Source: Bromus sterilis
Taxonomy: Eukaryota > Streptophyta > Magnoliopsida > Poales > Poaceae
DNA: 64,000 bases
Assembly: GCA_950022295.1 (NCBI GenBank)
Contig: OX465598.1
Location: forward strand, 69,238,001 to 69,302,000
Reading direction: 5' to 3'
Shown here piece after piece: positions 34,111 through 44,940 of the stretch. Numbering within the stretch: the stretch's first letter is position 1; every line of letters begins with the position of its first letter. Under the pieces are notes generated by a model, which saw only the letters and a list, made by a program, of their open reading frames with translations, was not told the DNA's origin and did not search any database. The translations under genes were made by a program, and so were the position numbers.

Positions 34111-36057
34111 TGTCGGGACCCGGGGTTAGCGTATGCAAGTCCCGCTACGACATAGTAATATGGAGAGCCGAGAACCGTACACACTTGACTAAGCAGACAA
34201 GGCCAAGCACAGAACGTTCTCGGAAAGCATCGTACATGAGGGACATCCCATCCAGGACGGATGATCAACTTAGATGGGTCCTCATCGTCCGCACACAAGT
34301 CTAATGATATGAGTGATGAACTCCCATATTCAAAGACAAGTCACCTCAACCATACTATCGACTATCTCATAACTCTTACATAGACTTACTCCAGCCCGAT
34401 CGCTTAGTCGGGGTCTAGGGCCGGCTCGATCATACAACAAAGTGTGCACGACACAGAGTCTCGAACAATCGCATCGCGATGCCCAAAGCTGCGCACATCT
34501 AAGGGCCACTTGGTGTATAAAAGACCGCCAGCCAGATCACAACTAAGGTCTCGAAAACCCATACAAAGACATGCATGTTATAAACATACACGCAACACAC
34601 ATGCCTTGTATGAACAGCAGGTATCATTGCAATTCTCTACAAAGTATACATTTTATTGATAACTTTCACAGAGTGCACACAGAGATCACAAGCATGTGAT
34701 CCAACATTACAACAGACAAGTGGAAGCAAAGTAGGTCTGAGTACAGACGAGTTTAACAAATGGCTTAAGAAGCCTTATTTAAACACAAGCCCTCCACGAG
34801 GGAACCAGTCGTCTAACTGGGACTACACTAGCTTGGTCTTCAGTTGTCGAGCTCGATGAAGAAGCCACCTTCGGGGTCAGTGGTTTCATCTAAAACATAG
34901 AATAAACAAACGTGAGTACAAAGTCGTACTCAGCAAGACTTACATAGGAACTATACTACTCATGCACATGTATCAAGGTAAAGGGAGGTGGGGTTCAAAA
35001 GCAGAAGTCCCAGCTTTGACTTGGCTAGTCCTGAACTACGAGTACCAGACTTGAGGTAAGAAGCGTACACGAGTCCACTACTTTCTCCAACCAATTAAAC
35101 CACTATGGTGCCTTCATCCACTTCCCCACGAGAAAGCATGCCATAGCACTAACGCTTATCTTGGTGAGTTTTATAAGTATCCGGTTCAAGTTGTCTAATA
35201 ATCAAGATAAGCTTTCCAAGCAGTCCTTAACCGCGGACGCGGCTATTCGAATAGTTTTGTTAACCCTGCAGGGGTGTACCGCTACACACACATGATCATC
35301 GGTTACCGCCTTTGTACTCGACACCGTTGAAGAAGTGTCGGCGAGGATGCTCACCACAACTGTTACCTCATAGACGATCTAGTCCAAGAAAGCCGCCTAC
35401 CTGGGTTGGCTACCACTATCATGAACCCGGCCGGTTTACCGAAGTGGACCCAGATGATGTGTGCGTGGTGCATAACCGGTCTCGGATGAGCCGTTCTCTC
35501 ACTTAGCAGCCAGGCCACAAACCTACCAGAACTCCAAACTATTGCGACATCTGGACATCGAAAGGGATGAGTTAATAGGTTGAGAGGGGTCAGTGAGTCC
35601 AATGTGTGGTTGTACTCTTCATCTTGGATCACCACACAAGAACTCGGACTTAGGGCGGTGTTCAACGAGACAAACCACCGTGTACTCCTACACAGCCTCT
35701 CATCATTCACCTTGTATTGGGTAGATTCACCAACAGCTTTCCACCAACATCAACATGATTGCTACCATCCCGACTCACATAACAGTAAGAACATTGTATC
35801 ACTCTAAGCATGCAATAAGCAGTAACAATTGCAGGGGCCACATGATATCAATCAACTCCTACATTTGCTAGGATTGTGGTTTACTTACTATTGTGACAAA
35901 ATGATAGGTCATGCAAAGGAATGGGTTCATCTAGGCGGTAGAAACGTAGCATGGTAATCATCCTATACAATGCATAAGCGAGACATGAGAGGGAAGTGGG
36001 ATTTTATCGACATGATCAATGGGGGTTTGCTTGCCTTGCTGACGAGGTTCGGGTTCA
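34111..36057 (-). repeat. 5' LTR of E7, left part (up to the E8 insertion)
   Basis: Starts TGTCGGGACCC on the plus strand and is the counterpart of 26506 to about 28450. E8 interrupts it after the TCA at 36055-36057. AATAAA on the minus strand at 34657-34652. Confidence 0.92.
36055..36057. repeat. Target-site duplication of E8 (left copy, TCA)
   Basis: The three-base duplication matches 47200-47202. The empty site in the sibling LTR reads GGGTTTAGGGTC near 28446. Confidence 0.9.
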
Positions 36058-36452
36058 CACTACTAGGGAAATAGATATACATGGAAAGCTTATTGGTGGC
36101 GCATATAGAAAGCCATGCGCCACCATCTGTTAGGGGTGGCGCACTGGAAAATAATGCGCCACCCATAAGGTCGGGTGGCGCATTATTTTCCAGTGCGCCA
36201 CCCCTAAGAGTGGTCCAGCCTAGATGATCTTATACGTGGCGCATCTAGCAATATGCGCCACCCCTTAGAACCTTATAGGTGGCGCATATACAGAATGCGC
36301 CAGCCCTAAGAGCTTAGGGGTGGCGCATTCTGTAAATGCGCCACCCATAAGGTCCTTAGGGGTGGTGCATTTCTCTAATGCGCCACCCATAAGAGCTTAG
36401 GGGTGGCGCATTTCACCAATGCGCCACCACTGACTTTATATATGCGCCACTA
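36058..36452 (+). repeat. Left terminal inverted repeat and subterminal array of E8
   Basis: After the 13-base terminal repeat come about 17 copies of GGTGGCGCAT or its complement ATGCGCCACC, mostly as inverted pairs 10-25 bases apart. In CACTA elements such arrays are binding sites for the element's own DNA-binding protein. Confidence 0.92.
36437..36443 (+). promoter_or_regulatory. TATA box of the E8 transposase gene
   Basis: TATATAT overlaps the last subterminal repeat, about 540 bases before the transposase ATG. A C-rich leader and a possible 5' UTR intron (GT at 36635, AG at 36963) follow. The overlap suggests that protein bound to the array could repress the promoter, as known for En/Spm. 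Confidence 0.5.
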
Positions 36453-36821
36453 AATGCCTAGAGCTGCCCTTATCTACTCCACCCCACCTACCACCTCTCA
36501 TTCACTCCACACAATTCTCAAACTAGACCCACTCTTCTCACCCTAGATCTATTCGGTTTTCTCCTCCTCCCCACCTCATTTCTTCCATTTATCCATCGAT
36601 ACTTGGCATTACATCTATTTTGTTTCATATTGAAGTAAGTGGACCTCCTCCCAAACTCTTTTGTTCCATTTATGACCCATATACTTGCCTTTATTAGCTT
36701 GGGGTTTGTTGTATATGTGAAGCTTGGGTTTGATGTATATGTGAAGCTTGTGGTGGTTTGATGTATATGTGAAGCTTATGGTGGTTTGATATATATGTGT
36801 ATCTTGAGTGGCAAATGTTTT

Positions 36822-36918
36822 GCCGAAATGTCGATTCATTTCCGTTTCGGCAAATTTCTGGCGCATTCTCCGCATGCTCCCATGCATTATTAGGGAAGGT
36901 CATGCCGAATTTTTCCGG
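36822..36918 (+). promoter_or_regulatory. Bipartite leader element, copy 1 (before the transposase gene)
   Basis: A foldback pair GCCGAAATG and CGTTTCGGC (36822-36852), then CATGCCGAATTTTTCCG (36901-36917). The same two parts in the same order precede the second E8 gene (42499-42588). Here they lie in the predicted 5' UTR intron, 56 bases before the ATG. Confidence 0.55.
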
Positions 36919-36973
36919 CGACAACTGTGATATATAATCGTGTTGCTCTCTCCGTGCATGCAGGTGATCGACC

Positions 36974-39900
36974 ATGGTCCGCGAGATGCTGAGCGATATC
37001 ACCGTGGCTAGGTGGATGCAATGTGCGACAAACGACATGCTAAGGAATAATAGGTCGGATATAAGATGTCCGTGTCGGAGATGCAAACTGCAGTGCGTGA
37101 CCGAGCCTGATTCCGGAATATTGCAAAGACACCTGAAGCGTAATGGTTTGATGGATGGCTACACACGATGGATAAGTGATGAAGCTGGTGAGGAGGAGGA
37201 CGTCAATGGTGGGGTGCCAGTAAATGAGGAAGGGCAACCAGAAAACAGCGGCGGGCGAGATGACGAAGAGCATCCCGTACATGATCATGAAGAAGATGCC
37301 GAAGCGGATCATGTAGATCAAGATGCCGGACATCAAGATCAAGATGTCGGACATGATGAGGATTCAAGCTGGGTGCGGGACCCTCATGTTCAAGAGCTGC
37401 TTGTCAAAGAGGCGTTGAACGCAAGAGGTGCAGCTAGAGAGAAAGCCAAGATGGCGCAACTCAAGAAAGACGCGATTACGAAGTTGTACGAAGGATGCAA
37501 CGACGGGGATACCCGCTTGAATGTAACACTTGGGGCTATGGAGATGAAGGAAAAACACAAATGGACCGACGAAAGCTTCGATGATAACATGGCATTTTGG
37601 CACGATCGTCTCCCGAAGGGCAACACGTGCCCAACTAGTATCGCTGAGGCCAAGAAAGTCCTTTTCCCTCTCGATCTTCCGCACGTTAAATACCACGTCT
37701 GCATAAATGATTGCATGATCTATCGGGGTGAGGATGAAGATAAAACCACATGTTCGGTGTGCGGTGTTAGTCGATACAAGAGAGGGAAGAAAGTTGCTAG
37801 AAAAGTGGTATGGTACTTTCCGATCACTCCTCGTCTGCAGAGGTATTTCGTAGATCCCGAGGAAGCAAAGCTCATGACCTGGCACGCGAATAGAAAGAAG
37901 CTAAAAGAGGATGACCCGAACCCGGATCCGGAAAAGGAGGACATGCTGAGGCACCCTTCAGATGGTAGCCAATGGACTGCGTTGGACCTCGAATACCCAG
38001 ATTTTGGGAAAGAACCAAGGAACCTCAGGATTGGTGTGAGCGCCGATGGAGTCAATCCGTTTGGCGGCCAGAGCAGCACACACAGTACCTGGCCCGTGTT
38101 TGTATGCATATACAACCTTCCCCCTGGAAGTGCATGAAGAAAATGTACATAACAATGTGTATGCTAGTTCAAGGGCCAAAACAACCAGGTACGGACCTCA
38201 ATCTATATCTGCAGCTGTTGAAAGAGGAGCTAGAAACGTTATGGAAAGACGGAGTCAATATGTGGGACGCCGCGGCAAAAGAATATGTCCCAATGAAAGA
38301 CACGGTGATCACGACGGTGCACGACTATCTCGGATACGGATATTTCTCAAGGCAGGTGGTCCAAGGATTCTGTGCATGCATTAGGTGCATGGATAATACA
38401 ATGTACCGCCAGCTACCAAAAGATCCCGGATCTTCAAACACCGTGTTCCAGGGTTCTCGGAGGTGGCTTCCCAAGAAACACGCGTGGATAAAACAGGGAC
38501 ATCTGTTCGATGGAAGCGAGGAGCTCCGAGCACCCCCAGCTCGAAGGAGCGGCAAAGAAATCGACAACTTGCTGAAAACTTGGAAAGAGTGCCCCGCGCC
38601 GGGAAAGAAAAAAAAGAAGACTCAGCCGTTGATGAGGGTATGGAAAGCGAGGTCTGTTTTCTGGGATTTGGAATACTGGAGTCTACTCCGCAGTCCTCAT
38701 AGCCTTGATCTAATGCATATCACAAAGAACGTGTGCGAGAGCTTGTTTGGCACGCTGCTCAACATGCCGGAGAAGACCAAGGACGGGCCAAAAGAAAGGA
38801 ATGACTTGAAATTTATGGGAATCAGGAGGAAACATCACCCCCCTAGTGACGACGATGATGAGCCGGAAGAGGATACGGAAACACAAAACTCTCGCAAACG
38901 AAAAAGGACGACCAAGAAGAAGACCGGTAATGATCACTGCCCCCCGGCATGCTTCACTCTGTGCGAGGAGGAGATCAAGCGGTTTATCCACTGCCACATA
39001 GGAGTAAAATTTCCGAACGGCTACGCGGGGAAGATAAGCAGATACCTAGACGAGGCGAAGAAGCGTTTCAGCGGGATGAAATCTCACGACTGTGCCGTGC
39101 TGATGACGCAGATTCTCCCGGTTGCGATGCGAGGGATAATGGACGAGCACTTCCGTAAAACGTTGTTTGGTCTTTGAAACTTTTTTGACGTCATCTCCCG
39201 GAAGTCGATTTGCGCTACGCAACTCAAAAGGCTACAGGAGGAGATCGTGCTCATACTATGCGAGCTTGAGATCTATTTCCCGCTCGCGTTCTTCGACATT
39301 ATGGTGCATCTGCTGATCCACGTCGTGGAGGATATCGTCCAACTCGGGCCTGCGTTTCTGCGCAGCATGATGCCGTTTGAAAGGACGAATGGACACATCA
39401 AAAAATACGTTCGTAACAGGTCCTGTCCAGATGCAAGCATAGTGAAGGGCTTTCTAACCGAAGAGTGCATCTCTTTTTGCACGAATTATCTCAACACCGA
39501 GAACCCTGTTGATCTGGCCGTCAACAAGCACTTTGGCAGGACCGATGGGTGTGGTCACCACGAGGGAAGCCGCGCAATGCATGTCAACTTTGACGGTCGA
39601 GACATCGACTTTGAAAGAGCAAGCCTAGTCGCGCTACAACACATCCAGTTGGTCGATCCTTGGATAGTAAAGCACAAGGATTTAATCAGGAAGAAGTACA
39701 GTGACCAGGGCCTGCAGATAACGGACAGAGATCCACGGCTAATCAAAGAGCACAACTGCGGTTTCATGACTTGGTTCAGGGACGAGCTTCGTGCTAATCC
39801 CCCGCGAAGGAACGCTTCCGAGGACGAAAAGATGATATTCACCTTGTCACAGGGTGCCGCACGCAACCTGATGACCTATCAAGCGTATGATATCAACGGC

Positions 39901-40473
39901 TACACATTTTACACGGAGGAGAAGGACAATAACTGCGATTACCAGAACACAGGGGTAACGGGGATATTCTACACCGATGACGTCAAGGAAAGATTCTATG
40001 GAAGGATCGAGGACATATGGGAGATCGACTATTGTGGAGAGAAGGTGACGATGTTCCGTGTGAGATGGGCCAAGAGCGTCGTAAAAGAAGACCGGTACTT
40101 CACCACCATGGTTATACCCGAAGCCAAATCCAAGTCTGTGGGCGCAAACGTCACCGCGAAAAATGAGCCATGGGTACTGGCTAGCCAAGTGGACCAATGC
40201 TTCTTCATTACCGACCCATCAAAGCCGAGCCACGTTGTAGTGAGGAGAGGCAAAAGAAACATCATCGGAATGGATGGAGTTGCCAACGAGAAAGACTTTG
40301 ACAAGTACGGCGACCCGAAGATGGAGGATGACTACGCCGCTCAGGATACATACACCACAACCCTACCGAAGAAAGGTCTCCTCCCGTTCAAGAGGAAAAG
40401 TGAAGGCGTCCCGGGCCTAAATTATTCAACCACGACAAAGAAGGGCAAGAAGAAGATCGTGAGGAAACGATAG
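36974..40473 (+). pseudogene. Tnp2-type CACTA transposase, one frameshift and one stop
   Basis: Starts at ATG 36974, 10 bases after a candidate intron acceptor. Residues about 12-72 form a transposase-associated zinc-type domain (IRCPCRRC). An acidic histidine-rich linker follows, then the Transposase_21 core with CINDC and CSVC cysteine pairs, RIGVSADGVNPFG carrying a likely catalytic Asp, and, further on, HSLDLMHITKNVCESLFG with further conserved acidic residues. A basic insert (NSRKRKRTTKKK) could be a nuclear signal. DUF4218 and DUF4216-type domains complete the C-terminus, ending with a basic tail at 40473. Five Cs at 38120-38124 where six would keep the frame cause a frameshift. A TGA at 39175-39177 interrupts the DUF4218 part between FGL and NFFDVISRKS. 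Otherwise it is full length. Confidence 0.92.
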
Positions 40474-40752
40474 CTAGATAGCTAGCTCCAAATTTAAGAA
40501 AAATATTTTGTAATTCATGATCACTTTGTGTATGCATGGATTTAATATGCACTTTGAAATTGATGATCACAATCTTATGTTTCCAAATGCCGCTACACCT
40601 TGTGTTTGTGGATCTTGGTTCGGCGACGACACGGTGAAGGCATGGTACGTCGATCAATATGATCACATTCTTATGTTTGGATCATAGTTTGAAGTGTATG
40701 AACATCGACGATACACAATCGAAGCACCATTCTCAAGGTCGGTTAGAGCAAG
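40474..40752 (+). other. 3' flank of the E8 transposase gene
   Basis: Noncoding, with no recognisable features beyond an AT-rich 3' UTR-like stretch right after the stop. Confidence 0.5.
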
Positions 40753-40883
40753 TACTCCCTCCGTTTCTTTTTACTCCGCATATAAGATTGTTTAAATAAA
40801 TAATCACCACTATTATTTTTAAATGGTTTCACTTTAATTAAAAAATAAATAATTGTTTAAACTTTAATTAAAAAATAAAAAAA
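40753..40883 (+). mobile_element. Truncated Stowaway/Mariner-type MITE end
   Basis: TACTCCCTCCGTTTCTTTTT matches the known terminal repeat of grass Stowaway-type elements, and the continuation ACTCCGCATATAAGATT fits the same family. No complementary end is found. An AT-rich stretch with a repeated CTTTAATTAAAAAATAA unit follows and stops at the internal repeat array. Confidence 0.6.
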
Positions 40884-41055
40884 GGCTTAGGGGTGGCGCA
40901 TATCGCTGAAATGCGCCACTAAGTGCTCTTAGGGGTGGCGCATTGTGCCGAGATGCGCCACACATAAGAAACCTGTTGGTGGCGCATTTTGCCGAGATGC
41001 GCCACGCATAAGAAACCTGTTGGTGGCGCATTCTGGCAAAGTGCGCCACCCCTTA
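40884..41055 (+). repeat. Internal array of E8 subterminal-type repeats
   Basis: About eight alternating GGTGGCGCAT and ATGCGCCAC units in the middle of E8, between the two genes, of the same type as the arrays at both ends. The second gene's GC-rich leader starts right after. Confidence 0.9.
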
Positions 41056-42498
41056 ACCTTCATCGGGCCCCTCCCCTTGCCCGTGCATAGCAACCATTCC
41101 CCTGTCTCCTCGCCATCGACCACCGGAGCCCTCTAGCCGCCACCGTCGCCGGAGCTCCCCTATCTCCTCTCCACCGACCACCGGAGCCGCCCACGCCACC
41201 GTAGGAGGCCCCTGTCCTCCTCGTTGTCGAGCACCGAAGCCGCCCCAACCGCGCCGCCTCTCCACGACGACCTAGGCGACACCCCTCCACCGCGCCGCCT
41301 CTACCTCGACGCCGGCCCCGCGCGCCCCTGCCGTTCGATTTGTCGACGCCGGCCCCGCCCCTGCCAGGTACATCCATACCACCCTCCTCTGCTCCCCCCT
41401 CCCCTCCATTGCCTCCCCAACCCCCACTCGCCCCTCTGCTCAAATCCCTTTGTTCAAACCCTAGAGAACAGAGGGGATTTGAGAATTGCTCTGTGTGCAA
41501 TCCCTTTGGGGAATTTGATGCCTAGTGTGATAGTGCAATTTAGGAGTTAGAGATGCTAAATTGCAATTTATTTTAGTGCAAAACCTACAGAACAGAGAGA
41601 GACAAGGAATTTTTTAGTGCAATTGGTTTGATCTTGATGATTCTATTTAGGAGTTAGTATGTGCTACTGATTTTCTCTCTCCACTAGCACTCTAAAAATT
41701 TGCAAAGAACTAAATATGGTTAATGGTTAAGATATGCTTGAAAGTTGGAATATGTTTTAGTAAAAATTAAAAAAGAGAGAGGAGAAAAACCAGTAGGTAA
41801 GCATTTGTTCTTATGAACATAATGATGAAACTAGCAAGTGTAGAATCTGTTCTTCGATAGTTTTATACTTTGATGTGCCATTGTTACATGATCTCATCAT
41901 GTTTATCTCATCGTGTTTGTCCGCTGTTTTAGTCAAGCTCATTTTTTATTCATTTGCAAGTATACAGAATTTGCAATGCATTGTTTATCTCGTCTGGATT
42001 TTTTATCAATGTGATGTGTGTGTGTGTGTGTCCTGTAGCTAGGGAATTTGCTTAAGTAGCTAGAGTTAATCCTAAAAAAAGAAATAAGTAGTTAATAGGT
42101 TTCTTATTGATATGCTGATAATTAAATAAAGTCCGAAAAGATAGTGCTCATGTGTAGAATTTGTTCTTAACAAAATTAAATGGAGAGGGAAATATGAGCA
42201 GAATCTGTTCTTAACAGAATGCAAGCAGCTTTAAAAAATGCTACTAGCTTTGGTCATTCCTTGGTTCTCTTTTAAAAGAATGCAACACATGGGTTATGTA
42301 CTAGTTTTACTGTTGTTCTTATAAAAATCCATCACTTGTCAGATAGATGTTGTTAAGCATATATCAATCCACTGTTTTACTTGATATTTGGAGACTCTGT
42401 TTATGAAATATGATAAGAACAAATGCTATGTTGCTGGTTATTGTCTCATATATAGCCTATTTATATGTTGTGCAGGTACAAATCATTATCCCCTTTCT

Positions 42499-42588
42499 CC
42501 CGAAATGTTGATTAACTTCCGTTTCGGTTGAGAATGGGGCACTCTCATGTTAAGAAAAAGAGCAAAGGACATGCCGAATTTTTCCGTG
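42499..42588 (+). promoter_or_regulatory. Bipartite leader element, copy 2 (before the second gene)
   Basis: CCGAAATGTTGATTAACTTC followed by CGTTTCGG (42500-42528), then CATGCCGAATTTTTCCG (42570-42586). It matches copy 1 at 36822-36918. The coding sequence starts 109 bases further on. Confidence 0.55.
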
Positions 42589-42629
42589 AATTCGTGCATG
42601 ACCTTTGCTATTTTTCTTAACATGAGAGT
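42541..42629 (+). repeat. Long near-perfect foldback in the second gene's leader
   Basis: The first 28 bases (from 42541, ACTCTCATGTTAAGAAAAA and on) pair with the last 28 (ending 42629) with one mismatch, and weaker pairing continues inward to a short loop near 42583-42587. The second half of the bipartite element lies within one arm. Confidence 0.8.
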
Positions 42630-42696
42630 ATTTGCATTTATTTATTTTACTAATTAATTAAGTAGTTTCATTTCTTAATATTGTACTAGTGCAAAC

Positions 42697-44807
42697 ATGT
42701 CGACCGGAGCCGACGCCGGTCCTTCTTCTCAGCCGGGAGAAAAAAGGAAGAAATTTTGGGAATACTCCCAGGAGGAGGTCGAGGAGAAGAGAGAAGAGGA
42801 AGTACCTCCGGGCGAGGAGGAGTATGAGGAGGAGATAGAGTCGGAGTCCGACTCATCGGATGATGACCTAGAGGAGGAGGACGGTACGACAGACGGCGAG
42901 AGGAACATCGGCGAGGATGATGGGACCGGTGGCTCCAACACAGATGGTACCCAGTCGAAGAAGAGGAATCGGAAACCGACCAAGGTCGGCGTCATCAGGA
43001 AAGAGTTTACTGTTGTGACCGCCGTCGGGATTCCTAAAGAGCCCGAACGTTTTTCGGAAGGGTACGGCCGTCAAGTCGCGGCGATCCTCCGCAACACCGT
43101 CCCGATCACCACGATTAACCTCAGGAGTCGTGAGAATATTCATTATTGTCAGCTTATCAACAGGCTGCACGGAGGATACAAGTTTCCGGAGCCGTACGAT
43201 AATACCAAACTCAGAGGGAACAAAGTAAACACATGGGCCCTCAGGAAGATGAGCAAGGCCTTGTCCAGTTGGAAAACCCGGGTGAAGAGGGCAATTTTTG
43301 AAAAGAACAAAACCTGGGAGGAGCTCAAGGAGAAAGAGCCGTTGATCGACGAAGCTACCTACAACCTTTTCAAGGCTAGGTGTGAGTCCGAGCAAGCCAA
43401 GGCCGCGAGTGCAAAGGGCAAGGCCATGCGGTCGCAGGTCATAGGTAACCACCGTCTCGGAGCCGGTGGTTACAAAAGTTCCAAGCCTATATGGGACAAG
43501 GAGGATGCCGAGTACGCCGCTGCGGGCATACCTAACCCCTTCCAGCAATACAAAGATGATCCGCAGACCGAATTCTTTGTGAGGCCCCGGAGCAATAAGG
43601 ACAAAGCAACCTCGAAAATAATTATCGATCCTAAGATTCAGGAGTTTACGACTGCCGTGGTAAGTAGTTTACCACGCGACCTTGTCGATTGAATTCTCGA
43701 GTGAAGTTCACAATTTCTTAACGTTTCACATTCTTTTTGCAGCAAGCGGAAATGAAAATCGCCTCATCGCAGGAGTCGTCGGTTAAGCCGTCCGGCCCGT
43801 GGGACAATGCCTTTAACAGGGCGTTGAACAAGGTGAAGAAGGTTGACGACATGACGGCGAAGCCATCGTCAGTCGGCCGTGTGGTCGGCTTTGGTGCGGA
43901 CCTAAATTGGTCCGAATATTATGGAAAATCGGCGGAGCAGTCCGGTTCGAGGGGGCGCAAGGCGAGAAGGGCCGAAGAAGATGCCGCTTATGTTCGTGGA
44001 CTGGAGGAGAAGGTGAACATGCTTCCGCAGCTTGTCCAGGACGAAGTGGCAAAGACGATGAACGCTCTCCTTCCAGATATGATGCAGTCGCTCGCGAATT
44101 GGCAAGCGCGTGGTGGACAAGGGCTCATACCAGTCCCCAGCATGGTCGGCAGCAACTCGGGCACCGCGGCGCCTGCAGTCCCGACTCCGGCCCTAGTGGT
44201 GGCTCCCGCACCGACTCCCGGCGTATTGGTGACTCCGGCCGCCAACACCGCGGCGGCGACGCCGGACGTGATGGTAACTCCTCCGACCACGATCGAGCAA
44301 CCGGGGCATAACAATAATGCACCCGGTGGCAGCGCAAATAGGGCGACCGACGCCACGGGAGGCAGCGCGCTCTCCGTCTCTTGCATGCCCGCCGTCATCG
44401 GCGGGGTCTCTTCACTAGCCGACCTCGACGCCCTCAAGGTAACTATAAGCGTCTGCAACTCAAACGAGGACTTAATCTCCTTGCCTTTTTTAGTGGAATC
44501 TCTCTGATGTCGTACATGCATATATATATATCTTTCGTAGGAGGACACTCCATGCATTCTATTACAAGTCGTGGACGGCGAGTTGAAGGATGTTGCCAAA
44601 GGTAAAATCATTCAACCACAAAATCGAATCATGCACAATATGCCGATGGCACCGGAGATGCATAGGGTTCAAATATCTCTCGTGATTTCGGGCTACGAGA
44701 GAGTTGAACCTCCCATTCAACCCCCCGATACGATGAGGACGAGCCGGAAGTCCTCAGTGACTGTTTCAACCAAATATGCCTATGGCCAAAGAGCCAAATG
44801 CGTTTAA
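42697..44807 (+). pseudogene. Second CACTA protein, N-terminal part (Transposase_24-like), three exons
   Basis: Start ATG 42697 (MSTGADAGPSSQPGEKRKKF). Exon 1 ends 43659. Introns 43660-43742 and 44439-44540 are GT..AG and both phase 0, so exon 2 (43743-44438) and exon 3 (from 44541) stay in frame. Contents: a very acidic N-terminus, basic KKRNRKPTK, a region with NHRLGAGGYKSSKPIWDKED typical of plant Ptta/En/Spm second proteins, a coiled-coil-like stretch (LEEKVNMLPQLVQDEVAKTM), a Pro/Ala/Thr-rich linker, and a small domain in exon 3 (IMHNMPMAPEMHRVQISLV). In En/Spm the second protein binds the subterminal repeats; that role here is inferred. After a C-run at 44721-44726 the better frame shifts by one, so the TAA at 44805-44807 is probably premature. 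Confidence 0.82.
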
Positions 44808-44940
44808 TGACGGGGGAAAGGGGCACCAAACCTAGGACAACACCTCTAGTCATCGTGTCGGCGCCACATGATCCCATCGGCGCACAACAAGAAGACGATG
44901 ATCTTGATGATGATATCAGCGCCGACTAGTTCATCAATAC

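Larger units (their letters stand above)
41056..42696 (+). other. Leader and probable 5' UTR intron of the second E8 gene
   Basis: A GC-rich, CpG-rich stretch (41056-41460) resembles a plant 5' UTR. GT at 41368 and AG at 42475 could bound a 1.1 kb AT-rich intron (with a TG microsatellite near 42012-42030). No protein similarity. The part after 42475 holds a copy of the bipartite element and a long foldback. Confidence 0.5.

Noticed and set aside
36058..36452. Regularly spaced short repeats resembling a CRISPR-like array
   Set aside because: Units alternate in orientation and lie at a CACTA terminus with a TCA duplication; these are subterminal transposase-binding repeats in a plant genome.
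42868..43548. 226-codon antisense frame
   Set aside because: Shadow of exon 1 of the second CACTA gene, which has protein-family support and proper introns.
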